DNA of 64,000 nt from Hexactinellida sp. DTS-2022 (Eukaryota > Porifera > Hexactinellida), in assembly GCA_028753945.1 (NCBI GenBank), contig JAPNXP010000007.1:3844001-3908000 (forward strand), in the 5' to 3' direction. Of the stretch, positions 54,519 to 64,000 are shown piece after piece. The number at the start of each line of letters is the position of its first letter. Positions within the stretch are counted from its first letter, which is position 1. The notes below the pieces were generated by a model. That model was not told where the DNA came from and did no database searches. It worked only from the letters and a program-made list of their open reading frames with translations. The position numbers and the translations under genes were made by a program.

Positions 54519-56780
54519 ATGAGCAATAATCCTAGTGGGACCACTATAAATTTACAACCTACACGCAGCACATTCGATGTCTGGTTGATCGGCCAGGTCA
54601 GTGATACCATCACTGGCCGTCGCCTGCCAACTCTTCGCCAAATTCTTTGCTTATTTTATCATCACCACAACGTGAACAATCTTCGTGTACACGAGAGCGC
54701 AGCTTCAGCTGTTGAAGTAGCTGCTGCATTCTGGCTAGAAGCGCGCATCCCAATCATGGATAATTTAAATGCGACGACAATGCTCAAAAACATAATCACG
54801 CGATACAACATACTCAAGAAGAGCAAGGGGCGATCGGGACCACAAAAATTCAAGGAGGAAGAGTTTACTGCTAGACTAGAACAGTTGTTTGATATATCAC
54901 ATAAGAACTTGGATGCGAAGAAAGCAGAAGATCGGGCATTCTTGGTAGACCAGCGAAGCGCTCGCGTCGGCTATATGGGAGGGTTCGACTGTGAGTTAGC
55001 AGCTCGAGAAGAGCGCACGAGGTTTCGCCAGGAGGCACACATCAAACGACAACGACTGGAAGTTGAATCTGCGAGCTTTTCTGGAATGGTGCAGTCTGAT
55101 TGCAAGACGGACAGTGATGATGAGATCCCTGATGACAACGACAGAAAGTACCAGCCCTTAGCAATGATGAGCTCCAATACTCCTGCCAGCCGCCCTCCAT
55201 ACATCAACGTCATAACGCCGGAACTTTCTGCCGCACTCGACCGCACGAAGACCAGTGACAGATTCGCAATGCACTGCATTGCTGCCACTGCCAAGGCGTT
55301 CGGCCATGAAGTTGGGGTCTTAACGCTGTCTTACAACACTATCCGCAGACGACGCATTCATTACCGGGCGGAACGAGCTGATGTGATCCGCAACGAGTTT
55401 GCCGCGGATGTACCCCTCGTAGTTCATTGGGATGGGAAGCTGCTGCAGTGCATCACGGGTGAAAGTGTAAAGGTGGACCGTCTACCTGTCCTCGTTTCAG
55501 GGTTGAACCTGGAGCAGTTGTTGGGAGTGCCAAAACTGGCCTGCGGGACAGGTAAGGCTATGGCAGAGGCGATCTACAGCGAACTAGTCCGATGGAAGTT
55601 GGCGGACAAGGTGATAGGCATGTGCTTTGATACAACAGCCAGCAACACTGGCATCCATATCGGAGCATGTGTGCAGCTGGAACTGAAGCTGGGTCGAGAC
55701 CTCTTTAACTTTGGATGTCGTCATCACATCGCAGAGGTTATCGTGAGGGATTTGGGCGTGCTCTGCTATGGTCCGACGTGTGGCCCACACGTACTGCTTT
55801 TCAAGCGGCTGCAGGACCGATGGCCATTCATCGATTAATCTCGCTACACGCCTGGTGCTGATACGATGGATGATCTACTCCAGACGCCCGTCTGCCAGCG
55901 GTTGAAGGCGGCAGCACTACTCGCTCTTGAAACAATCGACATGGAATGCATCTTACGCGACGACTATAAGGAGCTGCTCCACCTCAGCCTCATTTTTCTG
56001 CGGGGTTCTCGCAACTTCACAGGATTTCGGCGACCAGGCACCTTCCATTACTCGCGATGGATGTCGAAGCTTATCTACACCCTGAAACTTTGGTTATTTC
56101 GTGAACAATTCGCTCAAACTCGACGTGCAAATCAAGGAGTGCAGTCATTCTGTCTTTTTATCACTCTTGTGTATGCGAAATACTGGTTCGCTGCACCACT
56201 CTCGTGTGAGGCCGCAATAAACGATCGCCAGCTGTTGAGCGACATTAAGGAATTCGCTGCTGTCAACAGTCGTTTCGCAGAGACGGCTGAGCGTGCGTTT
56301 CGGCGCCATCTCTGGTATTTCTCGGGGAAATTAATCGGGTTGGCTCTGTTCAGCAATCAGTTGGAAGCTGATGAGAAGAACAACCTGGCCGCTGCCATTC
56401 TCAGACAGAGTGAGTCGGAACCAGCGGTAGGCAAGTGCCCTGCTCGTTTGGCGCCAAGCACAGATCTGCACATGCCACTCTCGGCATTCGCAACTCCGCA
56501 CTCTCGCGACCTGCTACGCATTTTGGGAGCAGATAACATTCTGTCAGCAAGTGCCACCATGTGGGAAAGTATGGAGTGTTATGTACGTGGGCGAAAGCTG
56601 GCAAGAGCCTTCAAGGTTGTTAACGACTGCGCCGAGCGGGGTGTGAGGTTGATAACTGACTTCAACAAACATATCACGCGAGATGAAGAACAAAAACAGT
56701 ACCTTCTACAGGTTGTGACAGATCATCGACGTCAATACCCGAAGCCGACTAAGTCAGTTCTATCTACACAGCGTATTTGA
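54519..56780 (+). pseudogene. Near-intact DDE-type transposase of unassigned superfamily
   Basis: A single frame of 753 codons from ATG at 54,519 is interrupted only by TAA at 55,836-55,838 (codon 440). The N-terminal 100 residues look helical and DNA-binding (FDVWLIGQVSDTITGRRLP). Probable catalytic blocks are VVHWDGK (Asp305), CFDTTASNTG (Asp371) and CRHH (Cys400-His403), matching the Asp, Asp and C-x2-H layout shared by hAT, MULE, P and Kolobok transposases. The final Glu is not pinned down. Base composition is much richer in GC than the surroundings. No TIRs were found by eye. Similar uncharacterised proteins are, to my knowledge, frequent in invertebrate genomes. Confidence 0.75.
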
Positions 56781-57079
56781 TTAATAGAGTTTAGTGATTT
56801 GTTAATAATTATTACTAGAATATAGTGTATAGTTTATAATTATTCCTTCCTTTGTTTGTGTAAAGGGGCTTAGTGGTCAAACACTGAATTTCATGCTTTT
56901 TTGTAAAATTTCTTGAAATCTGAACTCTATGCGCAACCTGAAGAAGACCTCAGATAGTGAAAATTCTTCTTACATAAAGCATTATTATTGAAAAGGAAAC
57001 TTATAATGTAGTAACCTAACCTATTCTATGAATTTCATTTCTTCACTTAAGAACTTGGATCACACTAATAACTCATTCT
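56781..57079. other. AT-rich spacer
   Basis: This is the 3' flank of the transposase gene and may hold the right end of its element. No inverted partner of the 5' flank is evident. Confidence 0.4.
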
Positions 57080-57573
57080 ATGGATGAAGGAATATCGGTA
57101 CCCGCCCTGAATAAGGGGGAGAGAGTTGAAGATTGGCAGCCGTTATTTGAAGGAGCTACTGCGAACTTACGGCGCATGGAAGAAAGAACCAAGAAGGCTC
57201 TTCAAATGCTACCTAGTTGTATTTGTCGATCTTTTGCAGAAAGAAAACTCGTGGTGGAGGTGATTAACGAAACTCTAGAAAACGCCGATCTTGCTACATA
57301 ATTCGAGATCTTAAAGGAGCAAATTGATCCTCCGAAAAATCAGCATCGAGCCCTAAGGGATTTACGTAAGGTAGAGTGGCAGGTAGGAGAGGATGTGGAT
57401 GATTTCTTTTATCATCTTAAAGATATCTCGAGTGAAGCAAACACCAGTTTACGTTTGACTTGCAGTTTGTTCATTTCGCAAATGCCGAACAGTATGCAAC
57501 CCATCCTGTTAGAGTGGTTGGATAGGCAGGAAGACATGAGAACGGGGAAGGACGAGCACTTCTGGTTAAGGTG
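57080..57573 (+). pseudogene. gag: gag-like protein of the deleted gypsy
   Basis: The frame from ATG at 57,080 has RVEDWQPLFEGATA and MLPSCICRSFAERKLVVEVI, then a TAA at 57,299, then the same frame continues FEILKEQIDPPKNQHRALRD and VEWQVGEDVDDFFYHLKDIS to a stop near 57,573. This aligns block by block with the gag at 28,359-27,916. A capsid role is inferred from position and similarity. Confidence 0.75.
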
Positions 57574-57668
57574 AAAAAGATTTTAGCAGAAAAGGATATC
57601 CCATCTGATCAGGGATATCGAGAGCTGGGACGTATCGCACAAGAGGATTCACAAGGAGGAAAGAGGAG

Positions 57669-58211
57669 TTGAAGTCTATTGATTTAGATGTCCAGGATTC
57701 TAGAAAGTTTATAGCCGCTGATATCGCGACCCTACCCAGGTCAGAAGAAGGATACCGATACGTCCTGTGTATTGTTGATTTATTCGCTAAGTTTGTGGAA
57801 CTAGTCGCACTGCAGGACCAGACGGCTGAAATAGTAGTCAAAGCCTTAGAGACCCAGTGGATTTATCGGTATGGCGTTCTAAACTCAATCTTAACAGATC
57901 AAGGTCCTAACGTAGATGGAAAGCTGGTAAGAGAAATGTGCGAGAAATATGGAATGACTAAGAAGCACTCTGCTGCATATCACCCACAAGGAGATGGGTT
58001 AGCAGAACGTTCTATCCAGAGTGTAAAACAAATCCTTAGATGCCTTCTAGCAGAGAACGAAAAACACAAGACCGATTGGCCCAGAATCTTACAAGAGGTA
58101 GCTTTTAGTCACAACTCATTAAAAAGCGCATCTACGAGATATACTCCAGATGAACTTATGTTTGGGGGTAAGATTAGGACCATTCTAGACAGATTGTGGG
58201 GGATTAATTAA
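57669..58211 (+). pseudogene. pol: Integrase core of the deleted gypsy
   Basis: The open frame of 180 codons contains FIAADIATLPRSEEGYRYVL (first Asp), SILTDQGPNVDGKLV (second Asp) and YHPQGDGLAERSIQ (Glu). After a stop at 58,211 the C-terminal part continues in other frames: RKKGQKKCTTESVN-like and GDRRKGNVKAFYT/ GGKVMLRHFTRGDGL to about 58,487. The catalytic triad is complete, but the enzyme lacks its N-terminal zinc domain. Confidence 0.85.
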
Positions 58212-58489
58212 TACAAGTTAGAGGAGAATCAGAGTGTTTTGAAACGTTGAGAATTGAAAACATTCGAAATTGGGAAGACGCAGATCAAAATATGTCGCAC
58301 TCGAAAGAAAGGTCAAAAGAAATGTACGACAGAAAGCGTAAATACGCCTACAGAAGTGGAGATCGGAGGAAAGGTAATGTTAAGGCATTTTACACGAGGA
58401 GATGGATTGGAACCTATGTTTCGGGCAGGGTATTATACAGGAGTAGAATTGAACACTCCTAACTGTCCTAAGGTTACTAAAGTATGAAT

Positions 58490-59739
58490 TATGTACGCCT
58501 AAAAGGTTAGTTTTGTATTACTCTATGGGAACTTTCGGCAATTTTCGCGCTCCTAAACGAAAACATATCCCAATTTATACGCCTCTATGCGTATGGCGCG
58601 CTCCTGGATAAACCCCTGTTTCCGGAGGCATTTCACAGTACTGGATGTTAGACATCCGAATATTAAAAATAGTATTGAATATTTATGACTCTTTTGGAAA
58701 GTATAATATTAATTTCCTGCAAATGATAATTAGTTTATAACAGCGGTTCTCAAACTCAACAGAAAATTACCATATATGGCATAGAAATGTGCCTACTTAT
58801 GATGATGTAGCATATAAATATATATCTCCTAAACTAGAAACTGTAGAGCTTAACTCTAATCGTCTTATCACATTTACTAGTAAGACACCCGTCGCCAAGC
58901 GATGAATTAGTCTCCAGTAAACAGTGTGCAGGCAAAATTGCTGGTAGTAAACAATAGGACTAATAACAGTCCAGCTGGCAGTTACCAATAGGATCAATGA
59001 CAATCCAACTGGTAGTAACCAATAATATTACTATCCAAGTTGGCAGCCAATGTGATTAGACTTTTAACAATAGGCTTATATATGCATATTAGTACGTGAA
59101 CACAAAATGCTGTGTAATTCTGGAAATAAAACCAGTTTGTGAACCTCGTGTATTTCCCGAGGTGTCCCATCGAAGAGCTTTCGATTGATATTTACTTCGT
59201 CAGGATCGGGTATGTAGCAAATAGTTACATGAAAGGATGGACCACTCTTTCATAATTAATATAGAGTTATCATTAGGAAATCATAAGAATAGGAATTGAG
59301 ACCATTATTCAAATGGTTGCCATCATATTAATTTAATGCCCACATATGGAGGTGTCATGTAACCACAAAGCATAAAATATAAATAAAGGTTTAACTTTGT
59401 TCTACTTCCTAAACATAACTGATTCATTTGAAGGAGCAAATACAACTAAATTAAGTGAAAATATTGATACTAGATAACATAATTATTCACAGTATTTTCA
59501 AACGGTTCGTTCTCAGAATAATGAGGGAAAAGATTTTGGGCAGACAGAAAGCCTAGTTTTGAGATGTTGAAATAATTAAGATAAATAACGAAGCGCCAGA
59601 TTAGAACAATAAAAAGAATTTAGAAAATCTAAGTCTGGAAAAAATAAAGAATATGAACTGAAAATATTAATGGATCACATTTAAATTGAAGAATTATAGA
59701 TAAATTTCCTTAAAATGTAAAATAGAAGTAACAAAACTA
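58490..59739. other. Noncoding region with dispersed-repeat fragments
   Basis: CAGCGGTTCTCAAACTC at 58,742 is a lone hAT MITE end. 58,800-58,870 and 59,337-59,365 resemble parts of the segment between the direct repeats at 22.3-23.7 kb. Tandem-like phrases CCAGCTGGCAGTTACCAATA and CCAACTGGTAGTAACCAATA occur at 58,968-59,020. No gene is recognised. Confidence 0.45.
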
Positions 59740-61283
59740 AAATTACAGTTGTGCCAACAGCATGTTCCTTTGAGACACTATAATTTGGAGGTAGATTGTT
59801 TGATAGAGCTTCCAGAAGAACAAGCTGTCGGCAAAGCAAATAATTTCAGATATTTTTTAATGTCATCATTGATATAAAGGTATTAAACCAATTCAGAAAG
59901 GTGTTTCGGAAGGCAACGACCCTTGGAGTGGTGGAAGTTTTGACTTATCTCACTTATTTTCAGAGATATTTTAGTTTCAACATTAATATAATCAAGACGA
60001 GTCAGCAATTTTTTCTATGGATGATCTGTGGACCAAGTGTTCACCCGTGGCCAACCAACACATTCAAAATATAAACATTCATAAAATATTGTAAAACACA
60101 TTTTTGACGATGTCATCGTCACCTCAAGGTGTTAAAACCCATTTATAGAGTTGTTACGTGGTATATTGATCAATATATAAATTGGAAGTTTGTTTCTATC
60201 TTGTATCATCCCTCAGTGCAGCGGCACAACCATGCAATTGTTTATTTTTTTGATAAAAGCACCAAAATTTGTACACATGTACATTGATGTAGTGCGAACA
60301 TCTTTGGATATTGAGGCAATTGAAAGAGTGTCTATATCGGCCATAACAGCTCGCCGAAGTAACCACGTCCGATAGTGTTTGCCGGGCTTGTTTCCCATAA
60401 AAACATGTTCAAATTAAGTTATATCATCTTTTTATTGTTGAATTCGGTTTCGGAGTAAATTTCCGATAATAGACACTCTTTCAATTGCCTCAATATCCAA
60501 AAATGTTCAAACTACATCATTGTACATGTGTAGAAATTTTGGTGCTTTTATCAAAAAAATGAACAATCTGTTGAAATTTATGGCTATGCCGCTGGACTAC
60601 CTGTGATTAATTAATTACCTCGCGGATTCCCTGGAATGTGAAAGTGAAACTGGAAGTAAATTGAATTTCAATTGAAAGTGAAAATGAAAATGGGTTTTTT
60701 CTATTTATACCTTTGACCCCAAGTATTCCGGAGGTTATAGATATTTAGGTAATTAGCATAGATAACTATTTAAAATATTAATAATTTAATGAATTTCAAC
60801 TTGCATTTATTATCTAGAATTATTTGTTATAAATAGTAATTTAATTTAATTTGACTACAGTATTTGAATTCAGCACACTATAAACAATTTGGATGCGTAC
60901 ATACTGACTGAATAAATTTGAATTAAATAAGTCAGTATAATTAATAAATCCATCTAATGCCAAATAATGTGGAAGGCAAACAGGAAATTAATTAGATCTC
61001 AATTCAAATTGATAGTGAAAATGGGATTTTAATATTTATACATTTTACCACTATGTATCCGAGGGTTTTAATTAATAGTGTAAGAGTATTCTTGCATAAT
61101 GAAAATACTCACAAAATTTGTCGTTGTCACTGAAGTAGAATACTAGTTTTCAATTAGAAAAAAATCCCACTCGATCTCACAAGTTGAATCAATATAATTA
61201 TCACAAGTTGAAAGAATAGAATTGTAATTTACACTTTCACTTGAACTAAAATGTTAGTAAACAAATGTAATTTGCAACCCAAT
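59740..61283. repeat. Long, diverged repeat C copy with nested insertions
   Basis: The hairpin at about 59,750-59,840 (GTGCCAACAGCATGTTCC), GGCAACGACCCTTGGAG, the CACCTCAAGGTG phrase and TTTGTTTCTATCTTGTATCA follow the same order as the long copy at 36.3-37.7 kb, inverted. Nested in it are a foldback (60,219-60,594) and two piggyBac-type MITE relics (60,615-60,738 and 60,990-61,076). It ends next to the G-rich MITE end at 61,284. Confidence 0.75.
60219..60594. mobile_element. Foldback MITE with about 150-bp arms
   Basis: CAGCGGCACAACCAT at the left pairs with CAGCGGCATAGCCAT (reverse complement of the right), and the arms continue through TTTTTTTGATAAAAGCACCA and CTCTTTCAATTGCCTCAATA. The loop is short. 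No target duplication was recognised. The mirrored open frames on both strands are by-products. Confidence 0.8.
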
Positions 61284-61400
61284 TCAGGGTTGCATACAGG
61301 TTTTTAGGTCAGGGGGGGGGAAATGGGGTTGGTTAAAGAAATAAGGGGGCGAAGCCCATCCAACTAAGGGGTCCGGAGGCAGCCCAGGGGGGGGGGCAAA
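61284..61400. mobile_element. Partial G-rich MITE, same family as 373-538
   Basis: CAGGGTTGCATACAGGTTTT, then CCATCCAACTAAGGGGTCC, matches the element at 373 in the same orientation. The right end is not found. Confidence 0.7.
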
Positions 61401-61751
61401 AGGACTCTAATTTTTTGGACAATGGCTGAAATCGAAGTCCATCATAAGTCTGAACATAAATAGATTGTTATATAAATATAAAAATAAATATTATGGTTCG
61501 TTAGAATCAATTTAATTTACAACCAAAATGTTTATATATTACTCATAGTATATTAACATCCTACATTATTATTAATATGGAACCTTTAATATATTACTTG
61601 TTAATTATTATCTTCAGAGGCTAACTGGATTAACTTATTTCAATATATTCACACTAGTTAAGCTTCTCTAGCAATTGCTAAAGCAATTATTTTAGACTTA
61701 AAATATTAGTATACGTTTGATCTAGAAACCAAATAGCGTCTATTCATTCTG
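61401..61751. other. AT-rich spacer before the P-like transposase
   Basis: No recognisable feature. It may contain the 5' end of the P-like element. Confidence 0.4.
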
Positions 61752-64000
61752 ATGCCTAATAGATGTTCAGCGCCCAGCTGTAGAAGCAATTAACAGGTGA
61801 ATCATAAACACCGATATTCAAACTCCGATATTCAAACGCGCTATGTAGAGAAGGCGTTGAAGATCTACAGAAAGTACATGTCTGTGCCAAACATTTTTCC
61901 GAAGTGGGCATTGAGACCACCTACTCAATTGCACAAGCTGATGGAACAACTTCTACTCGAAAACGAGACATTCCTAAAATTCGTAGCGATGCAGTCCTTA
62001 GATTTTTCCCAAATTGTCCATCTTACCTCTCTTCCTCATCTACCAAATCTTTTAATCGTCTAGATAAAGAAACCAAAGAACAGAACTTTTTTTCGATGGC
62101 TCTTCACGAAAGCCTTCAACAGAAGGAAATCGAAGATAATAAATATAACATCCGGACACTTCAAGAATTGAGAGAGAAGGTCAACTTCGTAAGATTACCT
62201 AAAAATTGGGTTTTGTGGGTGCAAAATCAAAACATGCTATATTTCATCAAACCAAGAATTTTTGATTCACATGTAGCCATTGAATTTACGCTCTCCATCA
62301 ATGAATTTTTAATTACGAAAGCTTTCGCTTATACCAATGAAATTTCGCTCGATCAAAGTACGATAACCGATATTAGACAAATAGAAGTTTTGTTTGAGAA
62401 ACTTGAACACGCTAAAGAACCATCATTACTGGGTTTCAAATCTATTAAAGAACAGATTAGTAATGCAATCAATCAGTTACGTGCCGTAGCCTATAATATA
62501 GAGGAAGAGAATAATATTGAGCATATTCCTATGATCAAATCAGTCAATGACTCTACTAATCAATCCAAATTATTACATCGCCTTCAATTCATTATTAACC
62601 AACTGGAGAACATTCTTGTTTCCAAAAATAATCGAAGATATAATTTGATCACTTTGGTAATGGCGCTTAAGTATCAGTTGGTCTCCCAGCATGTTACAGA
62701 TATCTTCAATCTCTCGACTACGTTTCATTCCCGCACCATTCAACTCTTCAACGGCTCTATTCGAACATTGGTTTAGACAGTGAATTTGCTTGTCATCTTA
62801 AACAGTCAACCTTGGAATTTAATCCTATGGAGCGGAACGTTATTGTTCAGATGGATGAAGTCCATGTTAAATCTGACTACACATACAAAGGTGGAAGGAT
62901 AATCGGTTCGTCTATCCAATCAAATGAGCCTGCCAGAACTGTTTTCGAGATAATGGTATCAAGCCTATATAAAAAATAGTCAACTATTGTTCGACTTCTT
63001 CCTTGTTCAAAATTATCTGCCAAAGAAATTTTTCCTATCATTAAAACAGTTATTGGTGATGTAGAAAACTGTAATCTAAAGGTTCAGGCCATTTGCACAG
63101 ATAATTACACGATGAATGTATCTCTCTTCAAATTATTCTCACCAACAAATATACTAGATACTGTAGTCCAGGGGTCGGCAACCTTTTGAGCCTGCGGGCC
63201 AGATTGATTAATTACCGCATTAGTTGGGCCAAGCGACTTACCATCCTTTTGTCTTACTCGTGTAGAATTGGTAATTATGATAAATATGCATGGACTTATC
63301 TTAATAGTGTTAGCATACTATTATTTACAAACACTCTCGCTAATCCGAATCGCGCTATCCGAACAGCAGATCCAAAACTATTTTTCATATAAATTTGGAG
63401 AATAAAATAATTCAATATTACAATGGAATTATGAAAAAATATCTTAGAGAATAATTTAGGTAGTACTGTTATATGTTTAGTTTTGATTTAAAAGGTTTGG
63501 ACTTGTTTTGTTAGGAATATCAGTGTCTCATTTTATAGAGGACGATAGAAATCCTATTACTTCATAATCCGTACGAATTCACAATTCGGAACACCTCTTC
63601 CGATTAGCGAGGGTGTACCGTATTTGGATTTCATTTGAATGACCGATTCGGAGGTCACTATGAGCATGTTTATAGAGAGCAGCGGGCCGGAGAATTTCGC
63701 CTCGCGGGCCAGATCTGGCCTGCGGGCCGGGGGTTGCCGACCCCTGCTGTAGTCCCTCATCCTCTCAATTCACAACGATGGATAGTATTACTCTTCGATT
63801 TAGTACACATCTTAAAGAGTATTCGAAACAACAGGTTAAAATTAAATCATACTGATTATAACTGTACTTTTCTGTATCCAAACTTTGAGGATTTTAACAG
63901 CACTAACAAAGCCCTTTTCGAAGACATTCGCCTCCTATTTCGAAGTGAACAGAACTCTGTTGCAAAACTCGCACATCGTCCTACAGCCAAATCATGTTGG
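61752..64000 (+). pseudogene. THAP/P-element-like transposase, interrupted and running off the window
   Basis: ATG at 61,752 reads MPNRCSAPSCRSN, then a stop, matching a THAP zinc finger start (C-x4-C). DLQKVHVCAKHFSEVGIETT supplies the second zinc pair (C..HF) in a shifted frame. The 290-codon frame from 61,904 has AVLRFFPNCPSYLSS, a standard THAP-to-transposase junction, and a long helical region. After a frameshift near 62,755 come VIVQMDEVHVKSDYTYKGGR (catalytic Asp), a stop near 62,979, and CTDNYTMNVSLFKLF. Beyond the MITE at 63,169, HPLNSQRWIVLLFDLVHILK then SIRNN follows, as in P-element/THAP9 transposases. The 3' end is outside the window. Confidence 0.87.
63169..63746. mobile_element. 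hAT MITE, CAGGGGTCGGCAACC type, in the P-like transposase
   Basis: CAGGGGTCGGCAACC is perfectly inverted at both ends. CTGTAGTC flanks both sides (63,161-63,168 and 63,747-63,754). GCGGGCC phrases recur near both ends. Removing it rejoins transposase reading in the same strand. Confidence 0.95.

Larger units (their letters stand above)
57080..58480 (+). mobile_element. Internally deleted Ty3/gypsy element (gag joined to integrase)
   Basis: A gag-like frame is followed within 100 bp by an integrase core. Protease, RT, RNase H and the integrase zinc-binding part are missing, so an internal deletion of several kilobases is inferred. LTRs are not recognised. The gag start (GERVEDWQPLFEGATA) and the integrase are clearly related to the complete element at 23.8-28.6 kb, in opposite orientation. 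Confidence 0.8.

Noticed and set aside
60190-60398. Opposite-strand frames of 61 codons
   Set aside because: By-products of the foldback element at 60,219-60,594.
63186-63760. Frames of 67-68 codons at the right edge
   Set aside because: They lie within the 63,169-63,746 MITE and have no domain.

Overview
This window is about 64 kb of AT-rich metazoan nuclear DNA, most likely from an invertebrate. The reasons are spliceosomal GT-AG introns, a host gene spread over kilobases, and a dense layering of eukaryotic transposons: Helitron, hAT, P/THAP, Ginger-type integrase elements, piggyBac-, mariner- and LINE-type elements, and Ty3/gypsy. I see no bacterial operons, CRISPR array, rRNA or tRNA. 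Nearly all recognisable coding DNA belongs to decayed mobile elements. The exceptions are three minus-strand exons of one host gene (53,945-53,481 and 40,807-39,221) that encode the end of a protein kinase domain and a probable beta-propeller tail, LRRK-like. They are separated by a 12.7-kb intron packed with transposons.

Layout. 0.8-10 kb: a minus-strand Helitron Rep/helicase gene split by four hAT-type insertions, each with its target-site duplication (TSD). 10.3-12.2 kb: a foldback element, two hAT MITEs, a piggyBac-type MITE and a palindrome-centred satellite. 12.3-16.7 kb: an intron-bearing minus-strand integrase gene with a GPY/F-like region and a downstream OTU protease domain. 17.5-21.3 kb: inverted and direct copies of a noncoding 'C' repeat with long hairpins. 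22.3-28.6 kb: a 50-bp direct repeat, then a complete 4.8-kb Ty3/gypsy element. 28.6-31 kb: hairpin repeat A and MITEs. 32-34.1 kb: a Ulp1-like protease whose catalytic Cys has become Tyr, divergent from a Pif1-like helicase. 35.2-38.8 kb: a LINE broken by C-repeat and hAT insertions. 39.2-53.9 kb: the kinase/propeller gene, whose big intron holds an integrase fragment, many MITEs and a 4.4-kb Ginger-like transposon with TIRs and a 4-bp TSD. 54.2-56.8 kb: a satellite MITE and an almost intact GC-rich transposase of a class I cannot name. 57-58.5 kb: an internally deleted gypsy. 59.7-61.3 kb: a long C copy. 61.7-64 kb: a THAP/P-element-like transposase broken by a MITE and running off the window.

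The dominant process is hAT mobilisation. About nineteen insertions have matched terminal inverted repeats and 7-8 bp TSDs, often nested. The most unusual pattern is a class of hAT MITEs whose interior is a tandem array built from the motif inside their own terminal repeats. I found four, each with a different motif. Other notable items are the intron-containing integrase/OTU gene, the nested Ginger-like element and the unclassified transposase. All boundaries and family names come from reading the sequence; none has been checked against a database.
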